Shown in pieces: positions 1 through 7,974 of a stretch of 34,648 nt of DNA. Every line of letters starts with the position of its first letter. The stretch's first letter is position 1. Source of the stretch: an uncultured Oscillospiraceae bacterium (GTDB lineage Bacteria > Bacillota > Clostridia > Oscillospirales > Acutalibacteraceae); contig UQUZ01000026.1 in NCBI GenBank assembly GCA_900544375.1, forward strand, positions 1 through 34,648, given 5' to 3'. The position numbers were made by a program, and so were the translations under genes. Below the pieces are notes generated by a model. That model saw only the letters and a list, made by a program, of their open reading frames with translations. It ran no database searches and had not been told where the DNA came from.

Positions 1-883
1 GCACTTCGCCCATAGAGAACCAGGAGCCGGACTTCTGCACCAGGTCGAGCTTGACGCCTAAATCCACCATTTCTCCCCAACGGGAAATGCCCTCGCCGTA
101 CATAATGTCAAATTCCGCTTCGCGGAACGGCGGAGCCACCTTGTTTTTGACCACCTTGGCCCGGGTGCGGTTGCCGATGATCTCGCCGCCCACCTTGATG
201 CCCTCGATGCGGCGCACGTCGATGCGCATGGAAGCATAAAATTTCAGCGCGCGGCCGCCGGTGGTTACCTCCGGGTTGCCATACACCACACCGACCTTTT
301 CACGCAGCTGATTGATAAAGATCAAAATGCAGTTGGATTTTGAGAGGGAACCCGCAAGCTTGCGCAATGCCTGTGACATGAGCCTTGCATGCAGACCCAC
401 ATGTGAATCGCCCATTTCGCCCTCGATCTCCGCCCGCGGCACCAACGCCGCCACGGAATCGACCACAGCAACATCAATCGCTCCAGAGCGCACGAGCGCT
501 TCCGTAATTTCGAGCGCCTGCTCGCCGTTATCCGGCTGGGAAACCAGCAGGGAATCTACATCCACGCCGAGATTTTCTGCATAGATCGGATCAAGCGCAT
601 GCTCCGCATCGATAAATGCGGCTTCTCCCCCGGCCTTCTGAGCCTGGGCGATGACATGCAGCGCAAGGGTGGTTTTACCGGAGGATTCCGGGCCGTAAAT
701 TTCAATAATCCTACCGCGTGGCAGGCCGCCGATGCCGGTGGCGACGTCAAGGGAGATGGAGCCCGTCGGGATCGACGCGACGTTCATGCCGTTGTTTTGC
801 CCCAGGCGCATGATCGCGCCCTTGCCATATTGTTTTTCAATCTGCGCGAGCGCGGTATCCAGCGCTTTTTGTTTATCCGCCAT
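1..883 (-). CDS. recA: RecA recombinase, 5' part (C-terminus beyond window)
   Basis: This is the ATP-dependent strand-exchange protein of homologous recombination, which is also the co-protease that triggers LexA cleavage in the SOS response. About 294 residues are visible and the reading frame runs open off the left edge; the family is usually near 345 residues, so only the C-terminal tail is missing. The Walker A motif GPESSGKT ends with Lys70/Thr71, close to its place in E. coli RecA. The segments AFIDAEHALDP, VVDSVAALVP and INQLREKVGV are textbook RecA core. The start MADKQKALDTAL is chosen because GGAGGG lies 10 nt upstream (on the + strand as ccctcc near 894-899). A sigma-A promoter and a LexA-like box lie just upstream. 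Identity is secure. Confidence 0.97.
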   Translation of the reverse strand, partial: MADKQKALDTALAQIEKQYGKGAIMRLGQNNGMNVASIPTGSISLDVATGIGGLPRGRIIEIYGPESSGKTTLALHVIAQAQKAGGEAAFIDAEHALDPIYAENLGVDVDSLLVSQPDNGEQALEITEALVRSGAIDVAVVDSVAALVPRAEIEGEMGDSHVGLHARLMSQALRKLAGSLSKSNCILIFINQLREKVGVVYGNPEVTTGGRALKFYASMRIDVRRIEGIKVGGEIIGNRTRAKVVKNKVAPPFREAEFDIMYGEGISRWGEMVDLGVKLDLVQKSGSWFSMGEV

Positions 884-909
884 AGTAAAGAATCCCTCCG
901 ATTTTAATT

Positions 910-923
910 CGCACATTTGTTCG
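910..923 (-). promoter_or_regulatory. LexA-type SOS operator of recA
   Basis: On the minus strand the site reads CGAACAAATGTGCG. It matches 12 of 14 positions of the Gram-positive palindrome CGAACATATGTTCG recognised by LexA (DinR). It lies immediately downstream of the recA -10 box, around the expected transcription start, where bound repressor would block initiation. This placement and the identity of the gene make SOS control of recA very likely. Confidence 0.75.
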
Positions 924-933
924 TCCTGCTTGT

Positions 934-962
934 ATTATAGAAGGTTTGTGGAGAAAATGCAA
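934..962 (-). promoter_or_regulatory. sigma-A promoter of recA
   Basis: The minus strand carries TTGCAT (957-962), a 17-nt spacer and a perfect TATAAT (934-939). The recA start codon follows about 45 nt after the predicted transcription start, and the LexA-like box lies in the initial transcribed region. Confidence 0.75.
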
Positions 963-1019
963 GGGGGAATGCAAGAAAAACCGGGCGCACCTCCCCCCCA
1001 AATGTTTTGAGCAAAGAAA

Positions 1020-1205
1020 GCATCAGTGTACAGGGAGAACATCGCCGTCAGGGCGTGCCCAAACGCATGCCGACTGCGTTCTCGGGCTCGACTGGCGACA
1101 GCCTTGTCATCCTGCGTCTGGGACGCTTTGACGGTCCTTTGGAGTTTTCAGCCAGGGGCTTGGCCACAATGCTAAAAACCGATGTGTACCCCTGTACACT
1201 GATGC
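1020..1205. other. Structured element bounded by a 16-bp perfect inverted repeat
   Basis: GCATCAGTGTACAGGG at 1020-1035 is the exact reverse complement of 1190-1205. Nested inside are ACATCG/CGATGT (1039-1044 with 1180-1185) and a 12-bp helix with two G-U pairs (1045-1056 with 1123-1134). A hairpin GCCC/GGGC plus AACGCA/TGCGTT follows (1057-1087), and there is a GCCA/TGGC hairpin near 1151-1164. The element therefore folds as a closed multibranch structure on either strand. It does not match tmRNA, SRP, 6S or RNase P signatures that I know. It may be a structured RNA or a MITE-like insertion. No convincing coding frame lies in it. Confidence 0.5.
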
Positions 1206-1366
1206 AACTGTGAAACCTATGCTATAACCGCCAATCCGCCTGTAACAGATGGATATTTTTTACATCAACATTCTACAGAATTCGCATAGGAATGTCAACT
1301 GTTTAAATTCAAAACTCCTTGCATTCTGAAAGCTGAGAGCGACAGGCCAATTCTATTCATAGAAAG

Positions 1367-1402
1367 AGGCAGCCGCGGAATGCACCCATTGCGCAGCTGC
1401 CT
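1367..1402 (-). terminator. Hairpin, possible second terminator
   Basis: AGGCAGC (1367-1373) pairs with GCTGCCT (1396-1402), and GCGGAATG/CATTGCGC inside pairs with one mismatch. On the minus strand it is followed by CTTTCT, only a weak U-tract, so terminator activity is uncertain. Confidence 0.35.
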
Positions 1403-1442
1403 AAAATTTATTGTGTCATACGCACAAAGCTAACCCTCTGCG

Positions 1443-1484
1443 AAAAATGGCGTTGCCGCTCTGCGGCAGGAGGCGTTTCGCGCC
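1443..1484 (-). terminator. Probable terminator of the 1551-1772 gene
   Basis: On the minus strand GGCG (1481-1484) pairs with CGCC (1449-1452), enclosing a TGCCGC/GCGGCA hairpin (1454-1468). The structure is followed directly by ATTTTTC. It lies about 70 nt past the stop of the small minus-strand gene. Confidence 0.45.
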
Positions 1485-1550
1485 GACAGGCATTTTTTCA
1501 ATGATTCAAGCGACCTGTTTGAATCCATTTATGTGCTTTCAGCACCAATT

Positions 1551-1772
1551 TCACCAAAAGATTCCCCTTGGGATCGCAAAAATATTTTGCGCATATATCT
1601 GCGGCGGGATGCTGGCGGTCATCACCCCGTTATATCGAATGCGGACGATATCGCCCCGGTGGAACCGGCGCGCGCTGGGTGTGTTCACGATCACCCGCCG
1701 CCGGGTTGAAAAATCCAGCACAAGCAGGCGATTGCGCTCTACGCCGATTACGAGAGCCTGCATAGTAGCCAT
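1551..1772 (-). CDS. Small beta-rich hypothetical protein (73 aa)
   Basis: This is a short protein beginning MATMQALVIGVERNRLLVLD. The alternation of short hydrophobic strands, the segment RRFHRGDIVRIRYNG and then MTASIPPQIYAQNI suggest a small OB-like or SH3-like beta barrel. I recognise a similar arrangement in small uncharacterised Firmicutes proteins (YNG-x-MT-x-S-x-PPQI), but cannot assign a function. There is no signal peptide or membrane segment. The start is fixed by a nearly ideal GGAGGTGAT (1777-1785 on the + strand as atcacctcc) with GGAGG 8 nt upstream; the frame continues upstream without such support. It lies downstream of the V-ATPase operon in the same direction, separated by a probable terminator. 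Confidence 0.7.
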   Translation of the reverse strand: MATMQALVIGVERNRLLVLDFSTRRRVIVNTPSARRFHRGDIVRIRYNGVMTASIPPQIYAQNIFAIPRGIFW

Positions 1773-1870
1773 ATGGATCACCTCCAATCGCATATTCCAT
1801 GATATGTCCGAAGGAGGTGGAACGAAGCTTGTCCCTTTCCTATACCAGCCAACATGCTTGGCTCCGGAGC

Positions 1871-1909
1871 AAATATTCGGCCCGGAGCGTTTTACAAACA
1901 CACCGGGCC
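1871..1909 (-). terminator. Probable terminator at the end of the V-ATPase operon
   Basis: GGCCCGG (1903-1909, minus-strand reading) pairs with CCGGGCC (1879-1885), a 7-bp all-GC stem with a 17-nt loop. It is followed by GAATATTTG, a modest U-rich tail. It lies 20 nt downstream of the ntpD stop codon, so it plausibly ends the operon or attenuates read-through into the small gene at 1551-1772. Confidence 0.5.
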
Positions 1910-1927
1910 TTTCACCGTGCTGATCCT

Positions 1928-2596
1928 TCACATCACGTCGCGTGGGTCCTTATAATGATGCGCCTGCTCGAGCATCATATCTTTCACCTTCATCAGCCGC
2001 GTCGTGGTGCTGCGCTCATTTTCATCGAGCTTCATCGTGATGAATTTAATCGTCTCCTCATATTGAGGAATCATCACGTGCTCCAGGGCGTTGACGCGCC
2101 GCCTAGTCTTCTCGATCTCCTCCGCCATAAGCTGGCAGGATTTTTCCACCTCCGCAAGCCTGAGCATCTTCGGCATAATCTCCGAAAGGGCGCGCACCGC
2201 GTCGTCCAGGTCTCCGGAGGTGAAGGCGTAGCCATAGGGGAAGATATCGTTTTCATCCGCCGTTTTGAGCTGTGTGCGGTAAACCGGGATGCGCACGCTC
2301 ATGATATCCTTTTCCTCAATCTCCAGATGCATCTCCTGCTTGGGGATCATCAGCGCGACGGAGAGCACCTCATCCTGCATCACGCTGCGCGCAACCGCCA
2401 TGTGGCGGTTGGCCTCTTCAATGCCGGCCTCCACCTCACGGCGGAGGGTTTTGTTCTCCCGCACAAGGTCAAGGAACTGGCGCATCAGCTCATCGCGCTT
2501 ATCCTTGAGGAGCTTATGCCCCTTGCGCGCGGTGGCAAGCTTGCGCTTTAAGTTGCTCAGCTCCATGCGGGTGGGGTTCACGTTGAGTATCGCCAC
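1928..2596 (-). CDS. ntpD: V-type ATP synthase subunit D (central stalk)
   Basis: Subunit D is the rotor shaft inside the A3B3 head of the V-type ATPase and couples catalysis to rotation of the membrane ring. The 222-residue length is typical. The N-terminus MAILNVNPTRMELSNLKRKL and the long heptad-rich helices at the two ends (about 5-75 and 125-205) form the antiparallel coiled coil of the family. The segment between them is the more globular part. It is the last gene of the operon, 14 nt after ntpB, and the short gap suggests translational coupling. A GC-rich hairpin with an AU tail follows the stop. Confidence 0.95.
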   Translation of the reverse strand: MAILNVNPTRMELSNLKRKLATARKGHKLLKDKRDELMRQFLDLVRENKTLRREVEAGIEEANRHMAVARSVMQDEVLSVALMIPKQEMHLEIEEKDIMSVRIPVYRTQLKTADENDIFPYGYAFTSGDLDDAVRALSEIMPKMLRLAEVEKSCQLMAEEIEKTRRRVNALEHVMIPQYEETIKFITMKLDENERSTTTRLMKVKDMMLEQAHHYKDPRDVM

Positions 2597-2610
2597 AAAG
2601 CTTCACCCCT

Positions 2611-3984
2611 TTACGTTTCGTCGTAATACCGATCGAGATATTCGTCCCGGATGCGCTTGAGCTCGCTTCTGGGCAGAATGCGCAGCAGCTTCCAGCCGAT
2701 GTCGAGCGTTTCCTCAATGGAGCGGTTCGCATCGTACCCCTGAGAGACATATTCCTTTTCGAACGCGTCCGCGAACTTCGCATAGAGCTTGTCAATATCA
2801 GTCAGCGCCGCTTCGCCGAGGATGACCATGAGCTCCTTGGCCTCCTTGCCGCGCGCGTAGGCGGAGAAGAGCTGATTCATGGTATCGGAGTGATCCTCGC
2901 GCGTTTTGCCGCGCCCAATGCCCTTATCCTTCAAACGGGAGAGCGACGGCAACACGTCGATGGGCGGCGTGACGCCCTTGCGGTACAGCTCACGGCTGAG
3001 GATAATCTGCCCCTCCGTGATATAGCCCGTCAGATCGGGGATCGGGTGGGTCTTATCGTCCTCCGGCATGGAGAGGATCGGAATCATGGTGATGCTGCCA
3101 TCCTTTCCCTGCTGGCGGCCCGCGCGCTCATAGATGGAGGCGAGATCCGTATACATGTAGCCGGGGTAGCCGCGCCTGCCGGGCACCTCCTTGCGCGCGG
3201 CGGAAACCTCGCGCAGCGCGTCGGCATAGTTTGTGATGTCCGTCAGGATCACGAGCACATGCATATTCTTTTCAAACGCCAGGTATTCCGCGGCGGTGAG
3301 CGCCATCTTCGGCGTGGAAATCCGCTCGATGGCCGGGTCGTTTGCAAGGTTTACAAAGAGCACCGTCCGCTCCAGCGCGCCGGTCTCGCGAAAGGAATCA
3401 ATGAAGAAATTCGACTCCTCAAACGTGATGCCCATCGCGGCGAACACCACGGCAAAGGGCTCATCCGTGCCGCGCACCTTCGCCTGCCGCGCGATCTGGG
3501 CGGCCAGGTTCGCATGCGGCAGGCCGCTCGCGGAGAAGATCGGCAGCTTCTGCCCACGCACGAGGGTGTTCAGCCCGTCAATGGCGGAAACGCCCGTTTG
3601 GATAAACTCCTGCGGATAGCTGCGCGCCACCGGGTTGATTGGCAGGCCGTTAACGTCCATGCGTTTTTCCGGGATGATCTCCGGCCCATCGTCAATCGGC
3701 CGGCCCAATCCATCAAACACGCGGCCGAGCATATCCTCGGATACGCCAAGCTCCATCTGGCGGCCGAGGAAGCGCACCTTGCTGTTGGAGAGGTTGATGC
3801 CCGTGGAGCTCTCGAACAGTTGGACAAGCGCATTCGACCCGTCAACCTCCAGCACACGGCAGCGGCGCTTTTCGCCGCTTTCCAGCTCGATTTCGCCCAA
3901 TTCGTTATAGGTGACGTTCTGCACGTCGCGCACCAGCATCAGGGGGCCGGCGACTTCTTCTATGGTTCTGTATTCAACTGGCAT
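2611..3984 (-). CDS. ntpB: V-type ATP synthase subunit B (non-catalytic head subunit)
   Basis: Subunit B alternates with A in the cytoplasmic A3B3 hexamer and contributes arginine and structural residues to the catalytic interfaces. The 457-residue length is standard. The start is MPVEYRTIEEVAGPLMLVRD. The P-loop position carries GLPHANLAAQIARQAK instead of a Walker A motif, as expected for a non-catalytic B subunit. Further family signatures are FAAMGITFEE, PGRRGYPGYMYTDLASIYERAG and ITMIPILSMPEDDKTHPIPDLTGYITEGQ. It is preceded by a 123-nt gap containing two strong hairpins, then GAAAGGAATGACG about 10 nt before the ATG, an extended match to the anti-Shine-Dalgarno. Confidence 0.97.
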   Translation of the reverse strand: MPVEYRTIEEVAGPLMLVRDVQNVTYNELGEIELESGEKRRCRVLEVDGSNALVQLFESSTGINLSNSKVRFLGRQMELGVSEDMLGRVFDGLGRPIDDGPEIIPEKRMDVNGLPINPVARSYPQEFIQTGVSAIDGLNTLVRGQKLPIFSASGLPHANLAAQIARQAKVRGTDEPFAVVFAAMGITFEESNFFIDSFRETGALERTVLFVNLANDPAIERISTPKMALTAAEYLAFEKNMHVLVILTDITNYADALREVSAARKEVPGRRGYPGYMYTDLASIYERAGRQQGKDGSITMIPILSMPEDDKTHPIPDLTGYITEGQIILSRELYRKGVTPPIDVLPSLSRLKDKGIGRGKTREDHSDTMNQLFSAYARGKEAKELMVILGEAALTDIDKLYAKFADAFEKEYVSQGYDANRSIEETLDIGWKLLRILPRSELKRIRDEYLDRYYDET

Positions 3985-4107
3985 AATGAATCGTCATTCC
4001 TTTCCAGAGGCCGGGAATTGCGCCTGCTTCAACCAATCTGAACGTTCCGCCTATGGCGGAGAAAAGGCGCAAAACCTGTTTATTGGAGAAAGGGGAACCC
4101 CGTTCTC
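3985..4107 (-). promoter_or_regulatory. Structured intercistronic region between ntpA and ntpB
   Basis: This 123-nt gap holds two hairpins. One spans 4085-4108 (GGAGAA/TTCTCC with an inner GGGG/CCCC) and touches the ntpA stop codon. The other has arms TTGCGCC (4066-4072) and GGCGCAA (4018-4024), minus-strand reading, enclosing TCCGCC/GGCGGA (4046-4060). Neither is followed by a U-run, so they look like RNA-processing or stability elements, not terminators. Confidence 0.5.
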
Positions 4108-5874
4108 CTATAAACGTTCCTCCCCTATCGTTTCTTTCATCTGGTTGACAAGATCGGTGCTGATGCGGCCAAACGCTTCCCCAATCTGATCCTCCGGCAC
4201 ATATTTAAACCGGCCGATCTCCTCACGAACGGGCAGTGTGACAATTTTCTCGATCTCTCCGCCCTGCCCGAGTGTCTCGTTCGCCAGATCATAAAAATTG
4301 AGAATCAACCGCATCATCAGAAGCTGCTTTTGGAGGCTTGTATAGGTATCAACCTCATGAAACGCAAGCTGATGCAGAAAATCCTCGCGGATCGAACGCG
4401 CCGTTTCCATTTTCAGCCGGTCGCTGGGGGAAAGTGCATCCATACCGACGAGCTTTACGATTTCGTCAAGCTCGGCCTCCTCCTGCAACAGATGCAGCAT
4501 CCGCCCGCGCAGCGGCATCCAATCGGCGTCGACATGCTGATGGAACCAGCCGCTGAGCAAATCTGTATAAAGGGAATAGCTCGTCAACCAGTTGATCGCC
4601 GGGAAATGGCGCTTATACGCAAGGTTTGCATCCAATCCCCAGAAAACCTTGACGATGCGAAGCGTCGCCTGCGAGACGGGTTCTGAAATATCGCCGCCGG
4701 GCGGAGATACCGCACCGATGACGGACAGTGCGCCCTCGCGGCCCTCTGTGCCCAATGAGATCACGCGCCCTGCCCGCTCATAGAACTGCGCAAGGCGGCT
4801 GCCGAGATACGCGGGGTAGCCCTCCTCGCCCGGCATCTCCTCCAGCCGGCCGCTCATCTCACGCAGGGCTTCCGCCCAACGAGAGGTAGAATCCGCCATT
4901 AGCGCAACGGAGTAGCCCATATCACGGAAATATTCCGCCATCGTGATGCCCGTATAGATGGACGCTTCACGCGCCGCCACCGGCATATCGGACGTATTGG
5001 CGATCAGGACAGTGCGCTCCATCAGGGATTTGCCCGTATGCGGATCAATCAGCTCTGGGAACTCGTTCAAAACATCTGTCATCTCATTGCCACGCTCGCC
5101 GCAGCCGATATAAACCACAATATCGGCCTCCGCCCATTTGGCAAGCTGATGCTGTGTGACCGTTTTGCCGCTGCCAAATGGGCCCGGGATCGCCGCCACG
5201 CCGCCCTTGGCAAGGGGGAACAGGCAGTCGATCACGCGCTGCCCGGTGATGAGCGGCTCATCCGGGGAGAGCTTGCGCCGGTAAGGCCTGCCGCGCCGCA
5301 CCGGCCAGCGCTGCATGAGGGTAAGCGCCTTTTCTCCCTTGGCCGTTTTCACCGTGCATACCGTGTCCGTCACGGTAAATTCGCCCGCATGGATGGAGGT
5401 AACTTCCCCCTCCACCCCATTGGGCACCATGATCTTGTGGACGACAACATCCGTTTCCTGCACGGTGCCGATGATATCACAGGCTTTCACCTGATCGCCC
5501 ACCTTTACGCGGGGCTCAAACCTCCATTTGCGGTCGCGCTTGAGGGAGGGCACCTCCACGCCGCGGGATAAATTGTTGCCTGCAACCTTCATGATATCAT
5601 CCAGCGGGCGCTGGATGCCGTCAAAAATGCTGCCGATCAAGCCCGGGCCAAGCTCAACGCTCATCGGCTCGCCAGTAGATTCGACCGGCGCGCCGGTTCC
5701 GAGGCCTGATGTTTCTTCATATACTTGAATCGATGCGCGATCCCCATGCATCTCAATAATTTCACCAATCAGGCGCTGGGAGCTCACCCGCACCACGTCA
5801 AACATGTTTGCGTCCCGCATCCCCTGCGCAACGACGAGCGGCCCGGCCACCTTGACAACGGAACCTGTGCTCAT
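4108..5874 (-). CDS. ntpA: V-type ATP synthase subunit A (catalytic)
   Basis: This is the catalytic subunit that hydrolyses or makes ATP in the A3B3 head. From the chosen start MSTGSVVKVAGPLVVAQGM the protein has 588 residues, the normal length. The Walker A motif GPFGSGKT lies at 231-238 (Lys237). The segment YIGCGERGNEMTDVL and the long non-homologous insertion at about 110-190, absent from F-type beta subunits, mark it as V/A-type A. The upstream in-frame ATG (5886) touches the AAGGA and is therefore less likely; the ATG at 5874 has GAAAGGAATGGT at the same spacing seen for ntpB and ntpK. A 131-nt gap with a hairpin separates it from the F-subunit gene. Confidence 0.97.
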   Translation of the reverse strand: MSTGSVVKVAGPLVVAQGMRDANMFDVVRVSSQRLIGEIIEMHGDRASIQVYEETSGLGTGAPVESTGEPMSVELGPGLIGSIFDGIQRPLDDIMKVAGNNLSRGVEVPSLKRDRKWRFEPRVKVGDQVKACDIIGTVQETDVVVHKIMVPNGVEGEVTSIHAGEFTVTDTVCTVKTAKGEKALTLMQRWPVRRGRPYRRKLSPDEPLITGQRVIDCLFPLAKGGVAAIPGPFGSGKTVTQHQLAKWAEADIVVYIGCGERGNEMTDVLNEFPELIDPHTGKSLMERTVLIANTSDMPVAAREASIYTGITMAEYFRDMGYSVALMADSTSRWAEALREMSGRLEEMPGEEGYPAYLGSRLAQFYERAGRVISLGTEGREGALSVIGAVSPPGGDISEPVSQATLRIVKVFWGLDANLAYKRHFPAINWLTSYSLYTDLLSGWFHQHVDADWMPLRGRMLHLLQEEAELDEIVKLVGMDALSPSDRLKMETARSIREDFLHQLAFHEVDTYTSLQKQLLMMRLILNFYDLANETLGQGGEIEKIVTLPVREEIGRFKYVPEDQIGEAFGRISTDLVNQMKETIGEERL

Positions 5875-6005
5875 AGGTATGACCATTCCTTTCTTGCGCC
5901 GAGCCGCAAAATCGCACGGCTTTGCGCAGCCAAAATTTCGATGTGTGAAGCTTGCTTTCGCACTGCGTTTCATGCAGATAAGCGCACCACGCTCGCCTCA
6001 TTATT
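5875..6005 (-). promoter_or_regulatory. Structured intercistronic region between ntpG and ntpA
   Basis: In this 131-nt gap TGCGC-x2-AGCCG pairs with CGGCT-x2-GCGCA (about 5895-5930), an interrupted 10-bp hairpin directly upstream of the ntpA ribosome binding site. It shares with the ntpA-ntpB gap a GGCGCAA word followed by GAAAGGAATG. There is no U-run, so it is not an obvious terminator. Confidence 0.45.
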
Positions 6006-6320
6006 TCATGCCCCAATGATATCCGAGCCGACCGCTTTTTCAACGCTCTTGCTCACGCTTCTCAGCCCCAGCCCCGTGTTGCCCGTCACGCCCGGGATCG
6101 GGATGATGGCCGGCACGGGCATATGCCGGTATTGATCGATTTCCGCTTCCAACTGGGCGGCCAGCTTTTCCGTCATAAAAATCACCGCATAACCGCCGGA
6201 GATCATTTTGCGCAGCGTAGTGGCCGCGCGCTCGGCATCCTCCTCCGGGAAAATTTCCAGCCCCAGGGAGGCGAAGCCGGATACGCTGTCCCGGTCGCCC
6301 ATGACCGCAATTTTATACAT
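6006..6320 (-). CDS. ntpG: V-type ATP synthase subunit F (rotor; NtpG in E. hirae naming)
   Basis: Subunit F is a small rotor component that binds the D shaft and helps regulate ATPase activity. The protein from MYKIAVMGDRDSVSGFASLG has 104 residues, the typical size. It shows the Rossmann-like pattern of the family: GFASLGLEIFPEEDAERA, then YAVIFMTEKLA, then PAIIPIPGV near residue 74. The start is chosen because the longer frame only overlaps ntpC in another register; this ATG overlaps the ntpC stop by 8 nt, a translational coupling arrangement. AAGGA lies 12 nt upstream. Confident. Confidence 0.93.
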   Translation of the reverse strand: MYKIAVMGDRDSVSGFASLGLEIFPEEDAERAATTLRKMISGGYAVIFMTEKLAAQLEAEIDQYRHMPVPAIIPIPGVTGNTGLGLRSVSKSVEKAVGSDIIGA

Positions 6321-7284
6321 ACGCTTCACGCATCCTTTCCCGGATTTGATCTGCCGGAAGCCCCAACCGCTTGCAGGAGAGCAGGATGCGAATGTTTTTG
6401 ATCTCCGCGTCCCGCGCCACATAATAGGCAATCAACGGGGCAAGCCCGAAGCTCACCCGCCGCGCCTCGTCAAGCTGCTGCATCAAAAGATCATCGCACC
6501 ATTTTTCAAACGATGCGAAGCTTTTTGCAAACACGGGCACGCACGCCGCATAGGCGGTTTCTGAAAGATACTGCGTCAGCTCCTGCGCACCTCGCCCAGC
6601 GGCCGCGATCAAAGCAGATTTGCGCAGTGTTTCGCATTCGCAAAGGGCATCCTGCAAAAAGCGTTCGTCCCGCCCGGTGTGAACGGCACGCAGTGCAATC
6701 TTCAAATCTGAAGTTACGCACATGAGCTCCGCGAGCCGTATTGCAAATTTACTGCCTGTTTCCTCCGCCCGGCCTTTGGCTGTTTCCAGCGCGGCCCGAT
6801 CTAAAAGGGCGTCCGCCCGCTGACCATCCGAGGCGCGCACCAGCAGCTCATAAGCCAGCCGGCCGGGCTGCTGCATCCGGGTGGGCAGCCGGCTGAAACT
6901 CCGGTTGGATACCGCCTCCCAAATGAGCTTCACCGGCACCGAATTGGGGTGCATCCAGTAAGGCTCCGGGGATTGATCGCTGACAAGGCTTTTCAATGCG
7001 GCCTTCAAGTTATGAAAATCATTCTTTGCCGTCAGGAACGAAAGCTCGCCCACATCCGGAGCCACCTCTGTGAGCAAGCTCCACATCCGTGCTGCCTGCT
7101 CGCGCAGCATCTCGTTTGGATCCTCCAGCGCGCCCTGTGTTTCCCAGCCCTGATCCGCCAAAAGCTGCAACGCTGCCCGCAGATCGGGCGCCAAAAGCAA
7201 TTGCTCCATTTCGTTTTTTCCAATGAAATGCGTTTCATTTGCCCGAATCCGGGCAACGGCAAAGGTATATTCGGTATCTTTCAT
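6313..7284 (-). CDS. ntpC: V-type ATP synthase subunit C (V0-V1 connector)
   Basis: Subunit C (family of yeast subunit d) is the funnel-shaped cap that links the D/F rotor shaft to the proteolipid ring. The protein has 323 residues from MKDTEYTFAVARIRANETHF and is almost wholly alpha helical, without membrane segments. The pattern of three repeated helical units ending in RNIRILLSCKRLGLPADQIRERM is typical (here the segment is AEIKNIRILLSCKRLG). An alternative ATG two codons upstream (7290) is equally possible; I prefer 7284 because the AAGGA-to-start distance (10 nt) then resembles its operon neighbours. The stop overlaps the next gene by 8 nt. Confidence 0.92.
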   Translation of the reverse strand: MKDTEYTFAVARIRANETHFIGKNEMEQLLLAPDLRAALQLLADQGWETQGALEDPNEMLREQAARMWSLLTEVAPDVGELSFLTAKNDFHNLKAALKSLVSDQSPEPYWMHPNSVPVKLIWEAVSNRSFSRLPTRMQQPGRLAYELLVRASDGQRADALLDRAALETAKGRAEETGSKFAIRLAELMCVTSDLKIALRAVHTGRDERFLQDALCECETLRKSALIAAAGRGAQELTQYLSETAYAACVPVFAKSFASFEKWCDDLLMQQLDEARRVSFGLAPLIAYYVARDAEIKNIRILLSCKRLGLPADQIRERMREAYV

Positions 7285-7314
7285 CGGCATGACATCCTTC
7301 CATAAGCGCCGTAT

Positions 7315-7908
7315 TTAAGCAAAGAGTTCCCGGCTCAGAGCATCCTTCACCTGTTCCAGCGACGCTTCCAGCAGCGCCTCAAAGCTGCAATTCACTTCGA
7401 TATCGCCGTATGCAAGCAAAAAACCGTCGGCAATCTTCGCGTATTGCGCGCCAATGTGAACCTGCGCGCCCTGGTTTTTCAGCATTCCATTCAGCGTATC
7501 GGCAAAATCTGCGGGCAATCTTTGCAGATCCCGCTGGGATAGCAGCAGCTCCCCTTCCCCCTTGCGCGCATAGGAAAGTGCAAGCGTTTGAAGCACGTTA
7601 AAATAATCCCCATCCGGCAATTCCCGCAGCCGGCGCAGCGCCATTGCGATGGTTTCATCGATCAGCTCTGTTTTGGTGCGCAGCAGCAGCCGTTTCACTT
7701 CCATCTCTCCCTCGGTTTTTGCCCGTTGGAGCTCGCCTGCGCATTCCCGGCGTACATCCAATACTATTTCCTGGTAGCGGGCAGCAGCGGCTGCCTGCGC
7801 TTCCTCCCGGATTGTTGCGGCCTGCTCCTGCGCCCGTCGGCCAATCTCAGCGCATTCTAAACGGCTCTCTTCTTCAATGGCCGCCTTCATCTCTTCAAGG
7901 CCTGTCAT
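7315..7908 (-). CDS. ntpE: V-type ATP synthase subunit E (peripheral stalk)
   Basis: Subunit E pairs with the G/H-type subunit to form the peripheral stalk that holds the A3B3 head against rotation. The 197-residue protein starts MTGLEEMKAAIEEESRLECA. Residues 1-110 form one long charged, alanine-rich helix (QEQAATIREEAQAAAAARYQ), followed by a compact C-terminal domain with AKIADGFLLAYGDIEVNCSF, where the family contacts the B subunit. Two ATGs lie just upstream (7914, 7920); the exact start is uncertain by four residues. It sits 66 nt downstream of the proteolipid gene and 30 nt upstream of ntpC. Confidence 0.92.
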   Translation of the reverse strand: MTGLEEMKAAIEEESRLECAEIGRRAQEQAATIREEAQAAAAARYQEIVLDVRRECAGELQRAKTEGEMEVKRLLLRTKTELIDETIAMALRRLRELPDGDYFNVLQTLALSYARKGEGELLLSQRDLQRLPADFADTLNGMLKNQGAQVHIGAQYAKIADGFLLAYGDIEVNCSFEALLEASLEQVKDALSRELFA

Positions 7909-7974
7909 TGGCATGACCATCCTTTCTATGGAGCTTGCAGATTGTGCACTGCATTTCCACTTGATCCAAATGGA

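Larger units (their letters stand above)
1206..1550. other. Intergenic stretch with two hairpins, no gene seen
   Basis: No reading frame with a ribosome binding site and protein-like composition was seen here. The part from 1240 to 1330 is AT-rich and featureless to my eye. Two GC-rich hairpins at 1367-1402 and 1443-1484 could terminate the minus-strand gene that ends at 1551. Confidence 0.4.

Noticed and set aside
1020..1205. Assignment of the inverted-repeat element to 6S RNA, tmRNA, SRP RNA or a cobalamin riboswitch
   Set aside because: The diagnostic conserved words of those RNAs are not present on either strand; only the length is comparable.
1799..4041. Long plus-strand open frames (1799-2551 and 2890-4041) opposite the V-ATPase B and D genes
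   Set aside because: They are antisense shadows of well-identified genes, rich in His, Arg and Leu as expected from reverse-frame GC bias, and lack ribosome binding sites.
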